A DNA stretch of 64,000 nucleotides from an uncultured Polaribacter sp. (GTDB taxonomy: Bacteria; Bacteroidota; Bacteroidia; Flavobacteriales; Flavobacteriaceae), in NCBI GenBank assembly GCA_947497755.1, contig CANMHT010000001.1, positions 558,001-622,000 of the forward strand. Reading direction: 5' to 3'. Each line of letters starts with the position of its first letter. Within the stretch, counting starts at the first letter, position 1. This document shows, one piece after another, positions 25,282 to 34,420 of this stretch. The notes beneath the pieces are model-generated. The model saw only the letters and a program-made list of their open reading frames with translations. It had not been told where the DNA came from and did no database searches. The translations under genes and the position numbers were made by a program.

Positions 25282-26061
25282 TTAACGACTTCTTCTTAAT
25301 GAATTTTTATTAAAATTTTTATTTGTTAGACCAGTATTAAATCTAAAATTTGTAAAGTTAAGGACAGTTGTTTCTCCTGTTTGATGATTTTCAACACTTA
25401 CCATTCGTGCTTTCCAAAACTTGTTTTGAAATAGTCTCCTATTAGAATAAGTAAGTGTTTTTAATAGTGATTCTTTACGATCATAAAATACCATTTTACC
25501 TATGATGTTTTTGCTTGTATTGTACCACACATCTATATATTTATATCCAGAATTTTCGTATTGAGGTACTTGCCTAACAACTTTAAAATTCTCATTTGAG
25601 AAAACTTCATTTCTAAGAAATTTATAAGAGAATTTTTCAAGTTCAAAAGAATTTAAATCTTCATAGCTAAGTCCGCTACCCATGAAAGAGGCGGACTTAT
25701 TTGGAGAACTGATTCTTTTAACTCTTTTCAAACTAGGTAGGAATATCCATTGTTCATCTTCTCCGATTCTTTGTGTAAAACTTAAAAAAGCGGTTCCTTT
25801 TACTGATTTAGGGCGATTAAATTTGAACAATGATTTATCTCCACCATTTGTTTCTAACACCTTTAATTGAAAATACATTTGCTTTTTTTGTGAACCACGA
25901 CTATTAATAATCATTTCAACACTTGCTTGAAAATCTTTAAAACCTGTGTTTGCTTTTTTATAAGATTTAGCAATTAGAAGCCCTTTTTCTTCTGGACTTT
26001 GAGAAAATAAAATAGAAGAAGACGATATAAGTATTAAAAGTGTAAAAAATATTTTTTTCAT
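25282..26061 (-). CDS. Outer-membrane lipoprotein-sorting protein (LolA-like fold)
   Basis: A 259-residue exported protein. The signal peptide is MKKIFFTLLILISSSSILFSQ. The mature part matches the LolA-like outer membrane lipoprotein-sorting family (FQASVEMIINSRG; then EQWIFLPSLKRVKRIS, FMGSGLSYEDL and YKYIDVWYNTSKNIIGKM). These proteins usually accompany RND/MMPL exporters; none is present here. They bind lipids or lipoproteins in the periplasm. The setting, between a short Cys-rich secreted protein and a transpeptidase-like protein, suggests an envelope-related operon. Confidence 0.85.
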   Translation of the reverse strand: MKKIFFTLLILISSSSILFSQSPEEKGLLIAKSYKKANTGFKDFQASVEMIINSRGSQKKQMYFQLKVLETNGGDKSLFKFNRPKSVKGTAFLSFTQRIGEDEQWIFLPSLKRVKRISSPNKSASFMGSGLSYEDLNSFELEKFSYKFLRNEVFSNENFKVVRQVPQYENSGYKYIDVWYNTSKNIIGKMVFYDRKESLLKTLTYSNRRLFQNKFWKARMVSVENHQTGETTVLNFTNFRFNTGLTNKNFNKNSLRRSR

Positions 26062-26110
26062 AATAGTTTGTATATGTATGTTTAAATGAATTTGCAGGCA
26101 CTTTTAAATA

Positions 26111-26536
26111 CTATCTTTTAAAACTCATTGCTGCTGCACCACAATCATTTCCTTTTTTTTCAAAAGTAAATTCGATGTAATAAATACCAGAAGCTCTACA
26201 CTTGAAAGAACAGCTAGAAAAATATTTTTCATTGTAAAAACTCGTTGCTATTTTTCTTTTTTTAGTATCATAAATCGTAGCTATAATAGAATTGCCTTTA
26301 GAGCCACTTATTGAAAAACTATATGTTGTGTGTTTAGATAAAACTAAAGTGTATTTGATTTTTTTTCTACTGTTATTTCTTCTGTCAATTTTAAAAGATT
26401 TTGAAAAATTAAAGCCAAAAGGAATCTCTTTTATGGCTCTATTTGTGTATTGCTCTGAATTACATTGTGCTTGTGTTGTATATGTAACTCTAAAAAAAAG
26501 AAGAGCAATAACAAGTGTAATGTATTTACATTTCAT
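26111..26536 (-). CDS. Secreted protein of unknown function, Cys-rich
   Basis: A 141-residue protein with a signal peptide (to about residue 22, TTQAQ). I do not recognise the family. The mature part has four Cys (CNSEQY near the start, SSCSFKC in the middle, NDCGAAAM at the end), presumably disulfide-paired, and beta-strand-like alternation ending in a GIYYIEFTFEKKG strand, similar to small beta-sandwich domains such as pre-peptidase C-terminal modules. First gene of the four-gene run to 23210, with a good promoter upstream (26555-26582). Confidence 0.65.
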   Translation of the reverse strand: MKCKYITLVIALLFFRVTYTTQAQCNSEQYTNRAIKEIPFGFNFSKSFKIDRRNNSRKKIKYTLVLSKHTTYSFSISGSKGNSIIATIYDTKKRKIATSFYNEKYFSSCSFKCRASGIYYIEFTFEKKGNDCGAAAMSFKR

Positions 26537-26554
26537 AACTAAATAACTTTATGG

Positions 26555-26582
26555 CAAATGTAGATCAGTTCACTTTTAGCAA
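26555..26582 (-). promoter_or_regulatory. -33/-7 promoter of the exported-protein operon
   Basis: On the minus strand TTG (26582-26580), a 17-bp spacer, then TACATTTG (26562-26555). Fits the Bacteroidota consensus and lies 18 bp before the ATG at 26536. Confidence 0.62.
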
Positions 26583-26639
26583 CATTATTCTAGAGATGAC
26601 AAAAAGATGACAATTTATAAAAGGCAGTATTTTAGTTGC

Positions 26640-28412
26640 TTAGGCGTCTGTTTTTTTCCTAATTCTCCTTCTAGTTTGATGTATGGTGTTTTTATTAACG
26701 CCTAACATATTAGAAATTTGAGCTAGAGATAATTCTAATTTATCTAATACAAGTACTCTAATTTCTGCCTTAGTAAGTTTAGGAAAGTCAGCTTGTAATT
26801 TAGAAATATAGTTTGGATGGATTTTATTAAAAGTAAGTTTAAAATTACTCCAATCTTCATCTGTTAAAATAGTAGATTTAGTGAGTTCTTTTAAATATTT
26901 TGTTTTGTTTTCTTCATCAATCAATTTTTTGTTTTCTGAATTTAATTTTTCGGCTAAATCAGATTTTTCTTTATAGTCTTCAGTTAACTTATCCAGATTA
27001 ATTTTAGTGTTTTTTAACTCAAATTCTTTTTGTTGACGTTTAAAAAGTAAGTGACGATAATTGATTATAGCAAACAAAATAACAATTAACATTAATACTA
27101 AAATAACATTCCTAATTAATTGCTCTTTTTGCTTTTCTTCTTCTATTTGTTGGATTTTTTTAGCATATTTTTCTGCATCTAAACGTTGTTGAATCTTTTG
27201 AATTTTTTTAGCATCATTTCTTACCGTTAAGCTATCTTGAATATCTTGAGCTAACTTTGAGTACTTTAATGCTTTGTTAGCATCGTTTTTAAATTCATAG
27301 TAATTGGTAAGATTTTTATAAAACGACAGCGGTTTAAAATAATCAAAAGAAGGGTGGTTTTTTAATTCATTTTTTAAAAAGAGAGAACGTTCAATTAATG
27401 CATTGTATTCTTTTTCTTTTTTAAGTTTTAATTTGATAGGAATAAGCACTTGAAGTGCATCAAATTCAGCAAAAAAAGAAGATAAATCTGTAATGTCTTG
27501 TTTAGATTTACTTAATAAATATCCTTTGTTTGCATAAACTTCACCTTCTTGTAATTTACCTTTCTTGATTAAGAACCCAGCAATTTCAATATTAGCAAAA
27601 CCTTTCCAGAAATCAGACCACCATTCAGGATGAGCATTACTATTTTGGAGCTTATTTGTATGGAAATCTAGAATGTTTTTTGCATAAATTATAGCACGAT
27701 CATAGTCTTTTCTCTTTTTCCAATATTCTTGTAAATAATTATTGACTAAGGTGTAAAAATGAGCTCCTTCTTCTGTAGGTTTGATGTATTTTTCTGCAAT
27801 AGATAAATAAATATATGCTTGTTCATAATCTTCTAATTCCCACATAAATTTACCAAAATAAAATAGCTGATTTTCTATATAATAGTTTTTGAATTGATCA
27901 AAACCAATTTCTTTCATTTTCTCAAATGTGTGTTTTACAGCTATGTATTGTTTTTGATAATATGTTTTTTGATTTTGCCAATTTTGATGATTTTGATAGT
28001 GGTAATTAGCAATGATTTCTTCAACAATAAAACCTTCTTTTTTAGAAATATGAATAATTTCTTCTATTAAGTCGAGAAATGTTTTTCCAAAAGGAATCTT
28101 GTAATTTGCGTTTTGTGAAGCTAAAGAAGAATGATATTTAATAGCAATGCTTGTACGTTTATCATTCTGTGATTCTGCAATAGACAACATTTCTTTATGA
28201 ATCTTTGAGAGTTCATTAAAATCGGTTACTTTCCAGAAAGGATATGAATGTACATAATTAAAACGTTCTTTAGAAGACATCTGTTTAAATGATGTAGATG
28301 ACCAATTTGATTGAGAAAAACCTATCGAACAATGAAAAAATAACCCAACAAAAAGTAATAAAGTTTTAATTGATGAGGTATTTATATTTAGAAAAGGATG
28401 AAACGATATCAA
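26640..28412 (-). CDS. TPR sensor protein with C-terminal LuxR-like HTH, membrane-spanning
   Basis: A 590-residue one-component regulator. A signal/anchor segment at about 17-34 (LLLFVGLFFHCSIGFSQ) is followed by an extracytoplasmic TPR-rich region (about 60-420), one membrane helix (about 433-455), a coiled coil (about 460-520) and a C-terminal helix-turn-helix (FPKLTKAEIRVLVLDKL; LAQISNMLGVNKNTIHQTRRRIRKK). This TPR-TM-HTH layout is common in Bacteroidota. The frame starts at TTG (28410-28412); the next ATG lies after the signal segment, so a non-ATG start is required. Neighbouring exported-protein genes just downstream (minus strand) are possible targets, an inference from position only. 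Confidence 0.84.
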   Translation of the reverse strand: MISFHPFLNINTSSIKTLLLFVGLFFHCSIGFSQSNWSSTSFKQMSSKERFNYVHSYPFWKVTDFNELSKIHKEMLSIAESQNDKRTSIAIKYHSSLASQNANYKIPFGKTFLDLIEEIIHISKKEGFIVEEIIANYHYQNHQNWQNQKTYYQKQYIAVKHTFEKMKEIGFDQFKNYYIENQLFYFGKFMWELEDYEQAYIYLSIAEKYIKPTEEGAHFYTLVNNYLQEYWKKRKDYDRAIIYAKNILDFHTNKLQNSNAHPEWWSDFWKGFANIEIAGFLIKKGKLQEGEVYANKGYLLSKSKQDITDLSSFFAEFDALQVLIPIKLKLKKEKEYNALIERSLFLKNELKNHPSFDYFKPLSFYKNLTNYYEFKNDANKALKYSKLAQDIQDSLTVRNDAKKIQKIQQRLDAEKYAKKIQQIEEEKQKEQLIRNVILVLMLIVILFAIINYRHLLFKRQQKEFELKNTKINLDKLTEDYKEKSDLAEKLNSENKKLIDEENKTKYLKELTKSTILTDEDWSNFKLTFNKIHPNYISKLQADFPKLTKAEIRVLVLDKLELSLAQISNMLGVNKNTIHQTRRRIRKKTDA

Positions 28413-28489
28413 AGAAAGAAATGTTTTAGATAATGCAATAATAAAAAGAAATTACCTTAAGTTTTTCTAAATAAAACTTAAAATAGTTT

Positions 28490-28963
28490 TTATTCATGAT
28501 GATAAGGTTCATTTCTTAAAATGGTAAAACCTCTATAAATCTGTTCAACAATAAATAAGCGAATCATCTGATGAGAAAAAGTCATTTTAGACAATGAAAT
28601 TTTACCGCTAGCTTTTTTATAAACACTTTCAGAAAAACCATATGGACCACCAATTACTAAAACCAATTGTTTTATTCCTGAGTTCATTTTCTTTTGTAGA
28701 TATTTAGAAAATTCTATAGAAGTAAATTGCTTGCCTTTATCATCTAATAAGACTAATTGATCAGTATTTTGTAGCTTCTTTAAAATCAATTCACCTTCCT
28801 TTTCTTTTTGCTGCTGTTCGCTTAGGTTTTTAGCATTTTTAATATCTGGAATAATTTCTAGTTCAAACTTAATATAATGCTGCAAACGTTTTTGATACAT
28901 TTCAATCAATTGATGTAAATGTTTATCGTCTGTTTTTCCTATGGCAAGAAGTTTAATTTTCAT
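28490..28963 (-). CDS. rlmH: 23S rRNA (pseudouridine-1915-N3)-methyltransferase RlmH
   Basis: A 157-residue SPOUT methyltransferase that methylates pseudouridine 1915 in helix 69 of 23S rRNA. Motifs are MKIKLLAIGKT at the start, LVLVIGGPYGFSESVY (the AdoMet-binding trefoil knot), LSKMTFSHQMIRL and the C-terminal EQIYRGFTILRNEPYHHE, which is nearly invariant. It diverges from nadC with 94 bp between. Confidence 0.95.
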   Translation of the reverse strand: MKIKLLAIGKTDDKHLHQLIEMYQKRLQHYIKFELEIIPDIKNAKNLSEQQQKEKEGELILKKLQNTDQLVLLDDKGKQFTSIEFSKYLQKKMNSGIKQLVLVIGGPYGFSESVYKKASGKISLSKMTFSHQMIRLFIVEQIYRGFTILRNEPYHHE

Positions 28964-29006
28964 GCAGTAAAATTACAAAAATGTTATTAGGAATTGTAGC
29001 TATTAA

Positions 29007-29040
29007 TTGAAGAGAATTCTTAATTAAAATAGTATTTTTA
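29007..29040 (+). promoter_or_regulatory. Possible promoter of nadC
   Basis: TTG at 29007-29009, a 23-bp spacer and TATTTTTA at 29033-29040, one mismatch from TAnnTTTG. Located 18 bp before the nadC ATG. Confidence 0.35.
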
Positions 29041-29057
29041 CAGTTCAATAAAATTTT

Positions 29058-29918
29058 ATGATATCACAAGAACAATTCGAGACAGAATTAGAAATTATTA
29101 TTGCGAATGCGATTAGAGAAGATGTAGGAGAAGGAGATCATACTTCGTTATCATGTATTCCAGAAGATGCTCAAGGAAAAGCAAAATTATTAGTTAAAGA
29201 CGCAGGAATTATTGCTGGAGTAGCTTTTGCAGAACAAGTTTTTAAAACCGTTGATAGTGAATTAGAAGTAGAAATTTTAATTCAAGATGGAAAAAAAGTA
29301 TCGCATGGCGATATTGTATTGTATGTTTCTGGTAAATCTCAATCTATTTTACAAGCAGAACGCTTGGTGTTAAATGCCATGCAACGTATGTCTGCAATTG
29401 CTACAAAAACTCGCTTTTTTGCTGATTTATTAGAAGGAACGAAAACCAAAGTTTTAGATACTCGTAAAACAACACCTGGAATTAGAGCTTTAGAAAAATG
29501 GGCTGTAAAAATTGGTGGTGGAGAAAACCATCGTTTTGCTCTGTATGATATGGTAATGATTAAAGACAACCATATTGATTTTGCGGGAGGTGTTAAACAG
29601 GCAATTGAACAAACAAAAACGTATTTAGCCTCAAAGGAATTAGATATAAAAATTATTGTTGAGGCAAGAAGCTTAACCGAAATTCAAGAAATTTTAGATT
29701 GTGGAGGCGTATATAGAATCTTAATAGATAATTTTAATTATGAAGATACCCGCAAAGCAGTTGCCTTAATTGGAGATTTGTGCTTAACTGAATCTTCAGG
29801 CGGAATTAACGAAGAAACAATTAGGAAATATGCAGAATGTGGTGTGGATTATATCTCTTCTGGAGCGTTGACACACTCAGTATACAATATGGATTTAAGC
29901 TTAAAAGCTGTTGATTAA
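29058..29918 (+). CDS. nadC: Nicotinate-nucleotide pyrophosphorylase (carboxylating)
   Basis: A 286-residue enzyme making nicotinate mononucleotide from quinolinate and PRPP in NAD synthesis. Family motifs seen are REDVGEGDHTS, ERLVLNAMQRMS, the PRPP-site DTRKTTPGIR, GGGENHRFALYDMVMIKDNH and the end SSGALTHSV. Standard length. Its stop shares one base with the start of the pentapeptide-repeat gene (TAATG), so the two are translationally coupled. Confidence 0.95.
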   Translation: MISQEQFETELEIIIANAIREDVGEGDHTSLSCIPEDAQGKAKLLVKDAGIIAGVAFAEQVFKTVDSELEVEILIQDGKKVSHGDIVLYVSGKSQSILQAERLVLNAMQRMSAIATKTRFFADLLEGTKTKVLDTRKTTPGIRALEKWAVKIGGGENHRFALYDMVMIKDNHIDFAGGVKQAIEQTKTYLASKELDIKIIVEARSLTEIQEILDCGGVYRILIDNFNYEDTRKAVALIGDLCLTESSGGINEETIRKYAECGVDYISSGALTHSVYNMDLSLKAVD

Positions 29919-30490
29919 TGATTGATAATTACTTTGATAGCGAAACATATTCTAAAATTGATTTTGCTGTTCAGCAAATCAAAAAAGGCGAATACGACAA
30001 CTGTATATTCGAAAATTGTAACTTCGAAAATGTGCATGCGTCTAATATTCAGTTTGTAGAATGTGAGTTTATCAATTGTAATTTTAGCAATGCGATTGTA
30101 AAAAATACAGCATTTAAAGATGTGCAATTTTATAATTGTAAAATGATTGGTGTAAAGTTTAATGAATGTGATCCGTTTTTACTGCAATTAAAGTTTGAAC
30201 AATGCCAATTGAATTTTTCTTCTTTTTATCAGTTAAAGATTCCGAATACCAATTTTAACAACTGTAATTTAGAAGAAGTAGATTTTACAGAAACACAATT
30301 ACAGCAAGCTACTTTTAATGAATCTAATGTAAAGAGAGCCATTTTTGATAGATCTAATTTAACGAAAGCTGATTTTAGAACTGCTTTAAATATTTCGATG
30401 AATCCAGATGAGAATCAATTAAAAGGAGCCAAGTTTTCTAAAGAGAATTGTATAGGGTTGTTGCATAAATATCAAATAGTTATTGAATAA
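29918..30490 (+). CDS. Pentapeptide-repeat protein
   Basis: A 190-residue protein built almost entirely of pentapeptide repeats (A/C-N/D-F/L-x-x), for example ENCNFENVHASNIQFVECEF near 27-46 and later SNLTKADFRTAL. It should fold as a right-handed quadrilateral beta-helix. The Cys-Asn-Phe pattern resembles the McbG/Qnr side of the family, some members of which protect DNA gyrase, but no such function is shown here. Coupled to nadC by a TAATG overlap. Confidence 0.87.
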   Translation: MIDNYFDSETYSKIDFAVQQIKKGEYDNCIFENCNFENVHASNIQFVECEFINCNFSNAIVKNTAFKDVQFYNCKMIGVKFNECDPFLLQLKFEQCQLNFSSFYQLKIPNTNFNNCNLEEVDFTETQLQQATFNESNVKRAIFDRSNLTKADFRTALNISMNPDENQLKGAKFSKENCIGLLHKYQIVIE

Positions 30491-30552
30491 ACGTTGTGAA
30501 ATTTAAAAGTTATTTAATGTTTTTAAGTTAAATTTTTCTAACCCAATCTTTG

Positions 30553-30560
30553 TACCTTTG
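30553..30560 (+). promoter_or_regulatory. -7 box candidate for the YihY gene
   Basis: TACCTTTG, exact TAnnTTTG match, 45 bp before the ATG at 30606. The -33 half is not clear. Confidence 0.42.
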
Positions 30561-30605
30561 TAACTCTATATAAATTGCAACATAAGAACACTTTATCATT
30601 AACAA

Positions 30606-31547
30606 ATGACAAAACCAATTGAAGACAACTTAGAGAAGATTCCGGTGATAAACCTGTTGGTGCGTTTTTGTAAAAAAATTAAAGTGCCCGGTTTGCAAGG
30701 AATGTCGTTGTACCACGTTCTTGAAATGTATATTTTCGGAATCGTAAAAGGTGCATTAACTACAAGAGCTGGTGGAATTGCGTATAGTTTTTTTATGGCA
30801 ATTTTTCCGTTTTTACTGTTTATACTAACACTTATAAATTACATTCCGATTGATGGTTTCCAAGAAGCATTAATGGCTTTGATTCAAGAAACTTTACCGC
30901 CAAAAACTTTTGGAGCAGTACAACCCATTTTAGATGATATCATTCAAAATCAAAACAATGGATTACTATCTTTTGGTTTTATCGCTTCGATATTTTTAAT
31001 GACTAATGGTGTGAATGCTATTTTTGGTGGATTTGAATATTCGTACCATGTAAAAGAAGTAAGAAGTGTAGTAAGAGCGTATATTATTTCTTTAGGAACG
31101 TCTTTGGTAATGACACTCTTTTTAGTGGTAACGGTTGGGTTGACTATTTTATACGGAATCGCAGTAAACCGTTTTAAAGATGAAGGTTGGTTAGACAATG
31201 ATTTCTTTTGGGTTAAGTTTGGTACAGGAGCTCTATTTGTATTTATGATTTTTACCATTGTTTCTATGTTGTATCACTACGGAACCAAACAAGGTAAACA
31301 ATCTTCTTTCTTTTCTCCTGGAGCTATTTTTACCACAATTTTATCCATCTTTACTTTTTACTTGTTTAGCATTTATGTGGTAGAGTTTTCTAAATACAAT
31401 GAGTTATATGGTTCTATAGGAACCTTATTAATCTTAATGCTTTTTGTGTGGTTAAATGCTATTATCTTGCTGTTAGGTTTTGAATTAAATGCGACCATAA
31501 ACCGATTAAAACGAAAAAATAAAGCTAAAATTCACATACCAACTTAG
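30606..31547 (+). CDS. YihY/BrkB family inner-membrane protein
   Basis: A 313-residue integral membrane protein with about six membrane segments. The family core shows TTRAGGIAYSFFMAIFPFLL (about 55-75), the GLLSFGFIASIFLMTNG stretch, and SPGAIFTTILSIFTFYLFS. Once thought to be RNase BN, the family is now seen as a membrane protein of unknown function (virulence factor BrkB in Bordetella, hypothetical transporter). The tail is basic (NRLKRKNKAKIHIPT). Transcribed on its own before hisS. Confidence 0.9.
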   Translation: MTKPIEDNLEKIPVINLLVRFCKKIKVPGLQGMSLYHVLEMYIFGIVKGALTTRAGGIAYSFFMAIFPFLLFILTLINYIPIDGFQEALMALIQETLPPKTFGAVQPILDDIIQNQNNGLLSFGFIASIFLMTNGVNAIFGGFEYSYHVKEVRSVVRAYIISLGTSLVMTLFLVVTVGLTILYGIAVNRFKDEGWLDNDFFWVKFGTGALFVFMIFTIVSMLYHYGTKQGKQSSFFSPGAIFTTILSIFTFYLFSIYVVEFSKYNELYGSIGTLLILMLFVWLNAIILLLGFELNATINRLKRKNKAKIHIPT

Positions 31548-31561
31548 TTTTATTTTTCAGA

Positions 31562-31600
31562 TATTTGCGCTCGCAAAGCATTTAAGCAACTGAGCAAATA
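31562..31600 (+). promoter_or_regulatory. Nested inverted repeats in the hisS leader
   Basis: TATTTGC at 31562-31568 pairs with GCAAATA at 31594-31600, and inside it TTTGCG / CGCAAA (31564-31569, 31572-31577) is a second, mutually exclusive repeat. The structures lie 20-60 bp before the hisS ATG and could be alternative leader hairpins or an operator. Function unproven. Confidence 0.3.
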
Positions 31601-31620
31601 CAAAAATTAAAAAAATACAG

Positions 31621-32985
31621 ATGAAACCAAGTATTCCAAAAGGAACTAGAGATTTTTCACCTACAGAAGTAGCACAGCGTAATTATATTTTTAATACGAT
31701 AAAAGCTACGTTTGAAACCTATGGTTTTCAGCCAATAGAAACACCTAGTTTTGAAAACTCATCAACATTGATGGGGAAATATGGAGAAGAAGGTGATCGT
31801 TTGATTTTTAAGATTTTAAATTCTGGAGATTATTTAAAGAAGGTAGATGAGCAATTGCTACAAGAAAAAAAGAGTAACGCTGTTACTTCAAAAATTTCAG
31901 AAAAAGCCTTGCGTTATGATTTAACAGTGCCTTTTGCACGTTATGTAGTACAACACCAAAACGAAATTACGTTTCCGTTTAAGCGTTACCAGATTCAACC
32001 AGTTTGGAGAGCAGACCGTCCGCAAAAAGGTAGATTTAGAGAATTTTATCAATGTGATGCAGATGTAGTGGGAAGTACTTCTTTATTACAAGAAGTAGAC
32101 TTTGTACAATTGTACGATGCTGTTTTTAGTAAGTTAAACTTAGTGGGAACGACCATAAAAATGAATAACAGAAAAATACTTTCTGGTATTGCAGAGGTTA
32201 TTGGTGCTAAAGAGAAATTAATTGACTTTACAGTAGCTTTAGATAAATTAGACAAAATAGGAAAAGACGGCGTAGTTACTGAAATGCTTGGAAAAGGAAT
32301 TACAGAAGAAGCTATAGAAAAGGTGAGTCCGTTGTTTAGTTTTACGGGATCAAACTCAGAAAAATTAGACGCTTTAGCTAATATGTTACAAGCTTCTGAA
32401 GAAGGAACAAAAGGAGTAGAAGAATTGCGATTTGTTTGTAATACAATTCAAGAATTAGGATTGCAATCTGCAAGTTTAGAAATTGATGTAACCTTAGCAA
32501 GAGGATTGAACTATTATACAGGTGCGATTTTTGAAGTAGCTGCACCAAAAGAAGTAAAAATGGGTTCTATTGGTGGTGGAGGAAGATACGATGATTTAAC
32601 AGGAATCTTTGGGTTAAAAGATGTTTCTGGAATCGGAATCTCTTTCGGGTTGGATAGAATTTATTTAGTAATGGAAGAGTTAGGTTTGTTTAAAACAGTA
32701 AGTTTACCTAAACCTAAAGTATTGTTTTTAAATTTTGATTCAGAAAATGATAGTATCAAGTTAAAAGCGATACAAAGCTTAAGAAGTAAAAATATAAAGT
32801 CAGAGTTATATCCAGATGTTGCTAAGAGTAACAATCAGCAAAAAAAGCAGTGGAAATATGCAATTAATAGAGGAATTGAGTTTGTAGTTTCTAAGGTAGA
32901 AGACAACCAGTTTTTAGTAAAAGATATGACTCAAGGAACACAAAATACCTGTTCTTTAGACGAATTGATAAATACAGTACAATAA
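31621..32985 (+). CDS. hisS: Histidine--tRNA ligase
   Basis: A 454-residue class II aminoacyl-tRNA synthetase. Motif 1 region PKGTRDFSP opens the protein. Motif 2 is seen in [12 protein letters not shown] and [23 protein letters not shown]. The HisA motif is [14 protein letters not shown] and motif 3 is [12 protein letters not shown]. The C-terminal anticodon-binding domain begins near 360. Cytoplasmic, essential. Confidence 0.96.
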   Translation: MKPSIPKGTRDFSPTEVAQRNYIFNTIKATFETYGFQPIETPSFENSSTLMGKYGEEGDRLIFKILNSGDYLKKVDEQLLQEKKSNAVTSKISEKALRYDLTVPFARYVVQHQNEITFPFKRYQIQPVWRADRPQKGRFREFYQCDADVVGSTSLLQEVDFVQLYDAVFSKLNLVGTTIKMNNRKILSGIAEVIGAKEKLIDFTVALDKLDKIGKDGVVTEMLGKGITEEAIEKVSPLFSFTGSNSEKLDALANMLQASEEGTKGVEELRFVCNTIQELGLQSASLEIDVTLARGLNYYTGAIFEVAAPKEVKMGSIGGGGRYDDLTGIFGLKDVSGIGISFGLDRIYLVMEELGLFKTVSLPKPKVLFLNFDSENDSIKLKAIQSLRSKNIKSELYPDVAKSNNQQKKQWKYAINRGIEFVVSKVEDNQFLVKDMTQGTQNTCSLDELINTVQ

Positions 32986-33001
32986 ATTGACAGTAAAGCT
33001 G

Positions 33002-33009
33002 TAAATTTG
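33002..33009 (+). promoter_or_regulatory. -7 box candidate for folE
   Basis: TAAATTTG, exact TAnnTTTG match, 19 bp before the ATG at 33029. The closest TTG (32987-32989) is only 12 bp upstream, closer than normal. Confidence 0.42.
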
Positions 33010-33028
33010 CATCCTAATTTAGAAAGAA

Positions 33029-33718
33029 ATGTTTGAAGTGAATAGCAAAATGAATGACGAAAGAGTAGACGAAATAGGAGAGAACCACGTTGGTACATCG
33101 GCTAAAACGCCATTACGTGCAGACGCGTTTGATATTTCTGACAAAGAGAAAATAGAAAAAATCCAAGAGAATGTAAAAGAAATTTTAGAAACACTTGGTA
33201 TGGATTTAACAGACGATAGTTTACAAGGAACTCCAAAAAGAGTAGCAAAAGCATTTGTAAGTGAATTGTTTATGGGATTAAATCCAGCAAACAAACCAGA
33301 ACCATCTACTTTTGATAATAATTATAATTATGGTGAGATGTTGGTAGAAAAAAACATTGTTGTGTATTCTACTTGCGAACATCATTTATTGCCAATTATT
33401 GGTAGAGCTCATGTAGCTTATATTTCTAATGGAAAAGTAATTGGACTTTCTAAAATGAATAGATTGGTAGAGTATTATGCTAAGAGACCACAAGTACAAG
33501 AGCGTTTAACGATGCAAGTTGTACAAGCAATGCAAGAAGCATTAGGTACAGAAGATGTAGCTTGTGTTATTGATGCAAAACATTTGTGTGTGAATTCTAG
33601 AGGAATTAAAGACATAGAAAGTAGTACTGTTACTGCAGAATTTGGTGGAAAATTCAAAGAGAAAGAAACCAAAAGAGAGTTTTTAGATTACTTAAAAATG
33701 GATACTACTTTCCATTAA
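33029..33718 (+). CDS. folE: GTP cyclohydrolase I
   Basis: A 229-residue enzyme converting GTP to 7,8-dihydroneopterin triphosphate, for folate and pterin synthesis. The Zn-site CEHH (YSTCEHHLLPIIGRAH) and the third ligand Cys in DAKHLCVNSRG are present, with LSKMNRLVEYYAKRPQVQER between. An ATG at 33050 (MNDERVDEIG) is an alternative start closer to the family norm; the shorter form would have 222 residues. Followed by a strong GNRA-loop terminator. Photolyases can use a folate antenna, but no direct link to the photolyase at 62.9 kb is shown. Confidence 0.93.
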   Translation: MFEVNSKMNDERVDEIGENHVGTSAKTPLRADAFDISDKEKIEKIQENVKEILETLGMDLTDDSLQGTPKRVAKAFVSELFMGLNPANKPEPSTFDNNYNYGEMLVEKNIVVYSTCEHHLLPIIGRAHVAYISNGKVIGLSKMNRLVEYYAKRPQVQERLTMQVVQAMQEALGTEDVACVIDAKHLCVNSRGIKDIESSTVTAEFGGKFKEKETKREFLDYLKMDTTFH

Positions 33719-33735
33719 ATAAAAGAAAATATAAC

Positions 33736-33767
33736 AAAACGCCACTACGAAAGTAGTGGCGTTTTTT
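33736..33767 (+). terminator. Terminator after folE
   Basis: AACGCCACTAC and GTAGTGGCGTT form an 11-bp stem closed by a GAAA tetraloop, followed by a T-run. Confidence 0.9.
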
Positions 33768-33856
33768 GTTGCATGTAAAATTCTTTTAGTACTTTTTGAG
33801 ACACAATAGAAAAATCTACGTTATATAAGTGTAAGGTTAACCAAATAACATCCTTT

Positions 33857-34420
33857 TTGAATCAAAAAGAAATCATAGCAAAATGTAAACAGAATGATTA
33901 TTCAGCTCAAGTAGAGGTGTATAATAGTTATAAGAATATGCTTTATAACAGCTGTTTTAGAATTTTAAAGAATAGAGAAGAAGCAGAAGACATTGTTCAC
34001 GATGCTTTTATCAAAGGATTTAAAAAGATATATCAAATTTCTGATGATATCCATTTGGGTTCTTGGTTTCGAAGGATAGCTATTAACACTGCTTTAGACA
34101 AAATAAGGAAAGATAAAAACATCTTTCTGTTAGAAGAGTCAAAGCAGATAGAAGCACAAGTAGAAGAGGTAGATTTTGATGAAGCAGAAGAAATGTCGGT
34201 TGATTTTATTAAGGAATGCATTCATAAGTTAAAAGAAAAATATAGTGTCATTTTAACATTGTACCTAATTGAAGATTATAACCATAGAGAAATTGCTTTG
34301 CAGTTAGGATTGAATGAAAGTACGGTTAGGAATCAATATGCTAGAGGAAAAAAACAATTGATTGAAATGATTAAAAACAATAAAGAACATGAATTTAAAA
34401 GATCATTTACAGCGTCATAG
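33857..34420 (+). CDS. ECF-type RNA polymerase sigma factor
   Basis: A 187-residue sigma-70-family factor with only regions 2 and 4. Region 2 includes YNSCFRILKNREEAEDIVHD (about 30-49) and GSWFRRIAINTALDKIRK. Region 4 holds LTLYLIEDYNHREIALQLGL and STVRNQYARGKKQL. The start is TTG (33857-33859). Its last 32 bases overlap the start of the next gene, a membrane protein that is the likely anti-sigma factor, so they are translationally coupled. No conventional -7 box precedes it; it may be autoregulated. Confidence 0.9.
   Translation: MNQKEIIAKCKQNDYSAQVEVYNSYKNMLYNSCFRILKNREEAEDIVHDAFIKGFKKIYQISDDIHLGSWFRRIAINTALDKIRKDKNIFLLEESKQIEAQVEEVDFDEAEEMSVDFIKECIHKLKEKYSVILTLYLIEDYNHREIALQLGLNESTVRNQYARGKKQLIEMIKNNKEHEFKRSFTAS

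Noticed and set aside
30491..30605. tRNA gene in the larger intergenic gaps
   Set aside because: No cloverleaf arms with a GTTCRA-type T loop and matching acceptor stem were recognised here or in the other intergenic regions; not checked with a covariance model.
33410..33720. Possible CRISPR or tandem repeat arrays in the window
   Set aside because: I searched by eye for regularly spaced repeats of 25-40 bases and found none; only the Tyr-Gly repeat at 44766 and the short 22-bp and 11-bp promoter repeats are regular.
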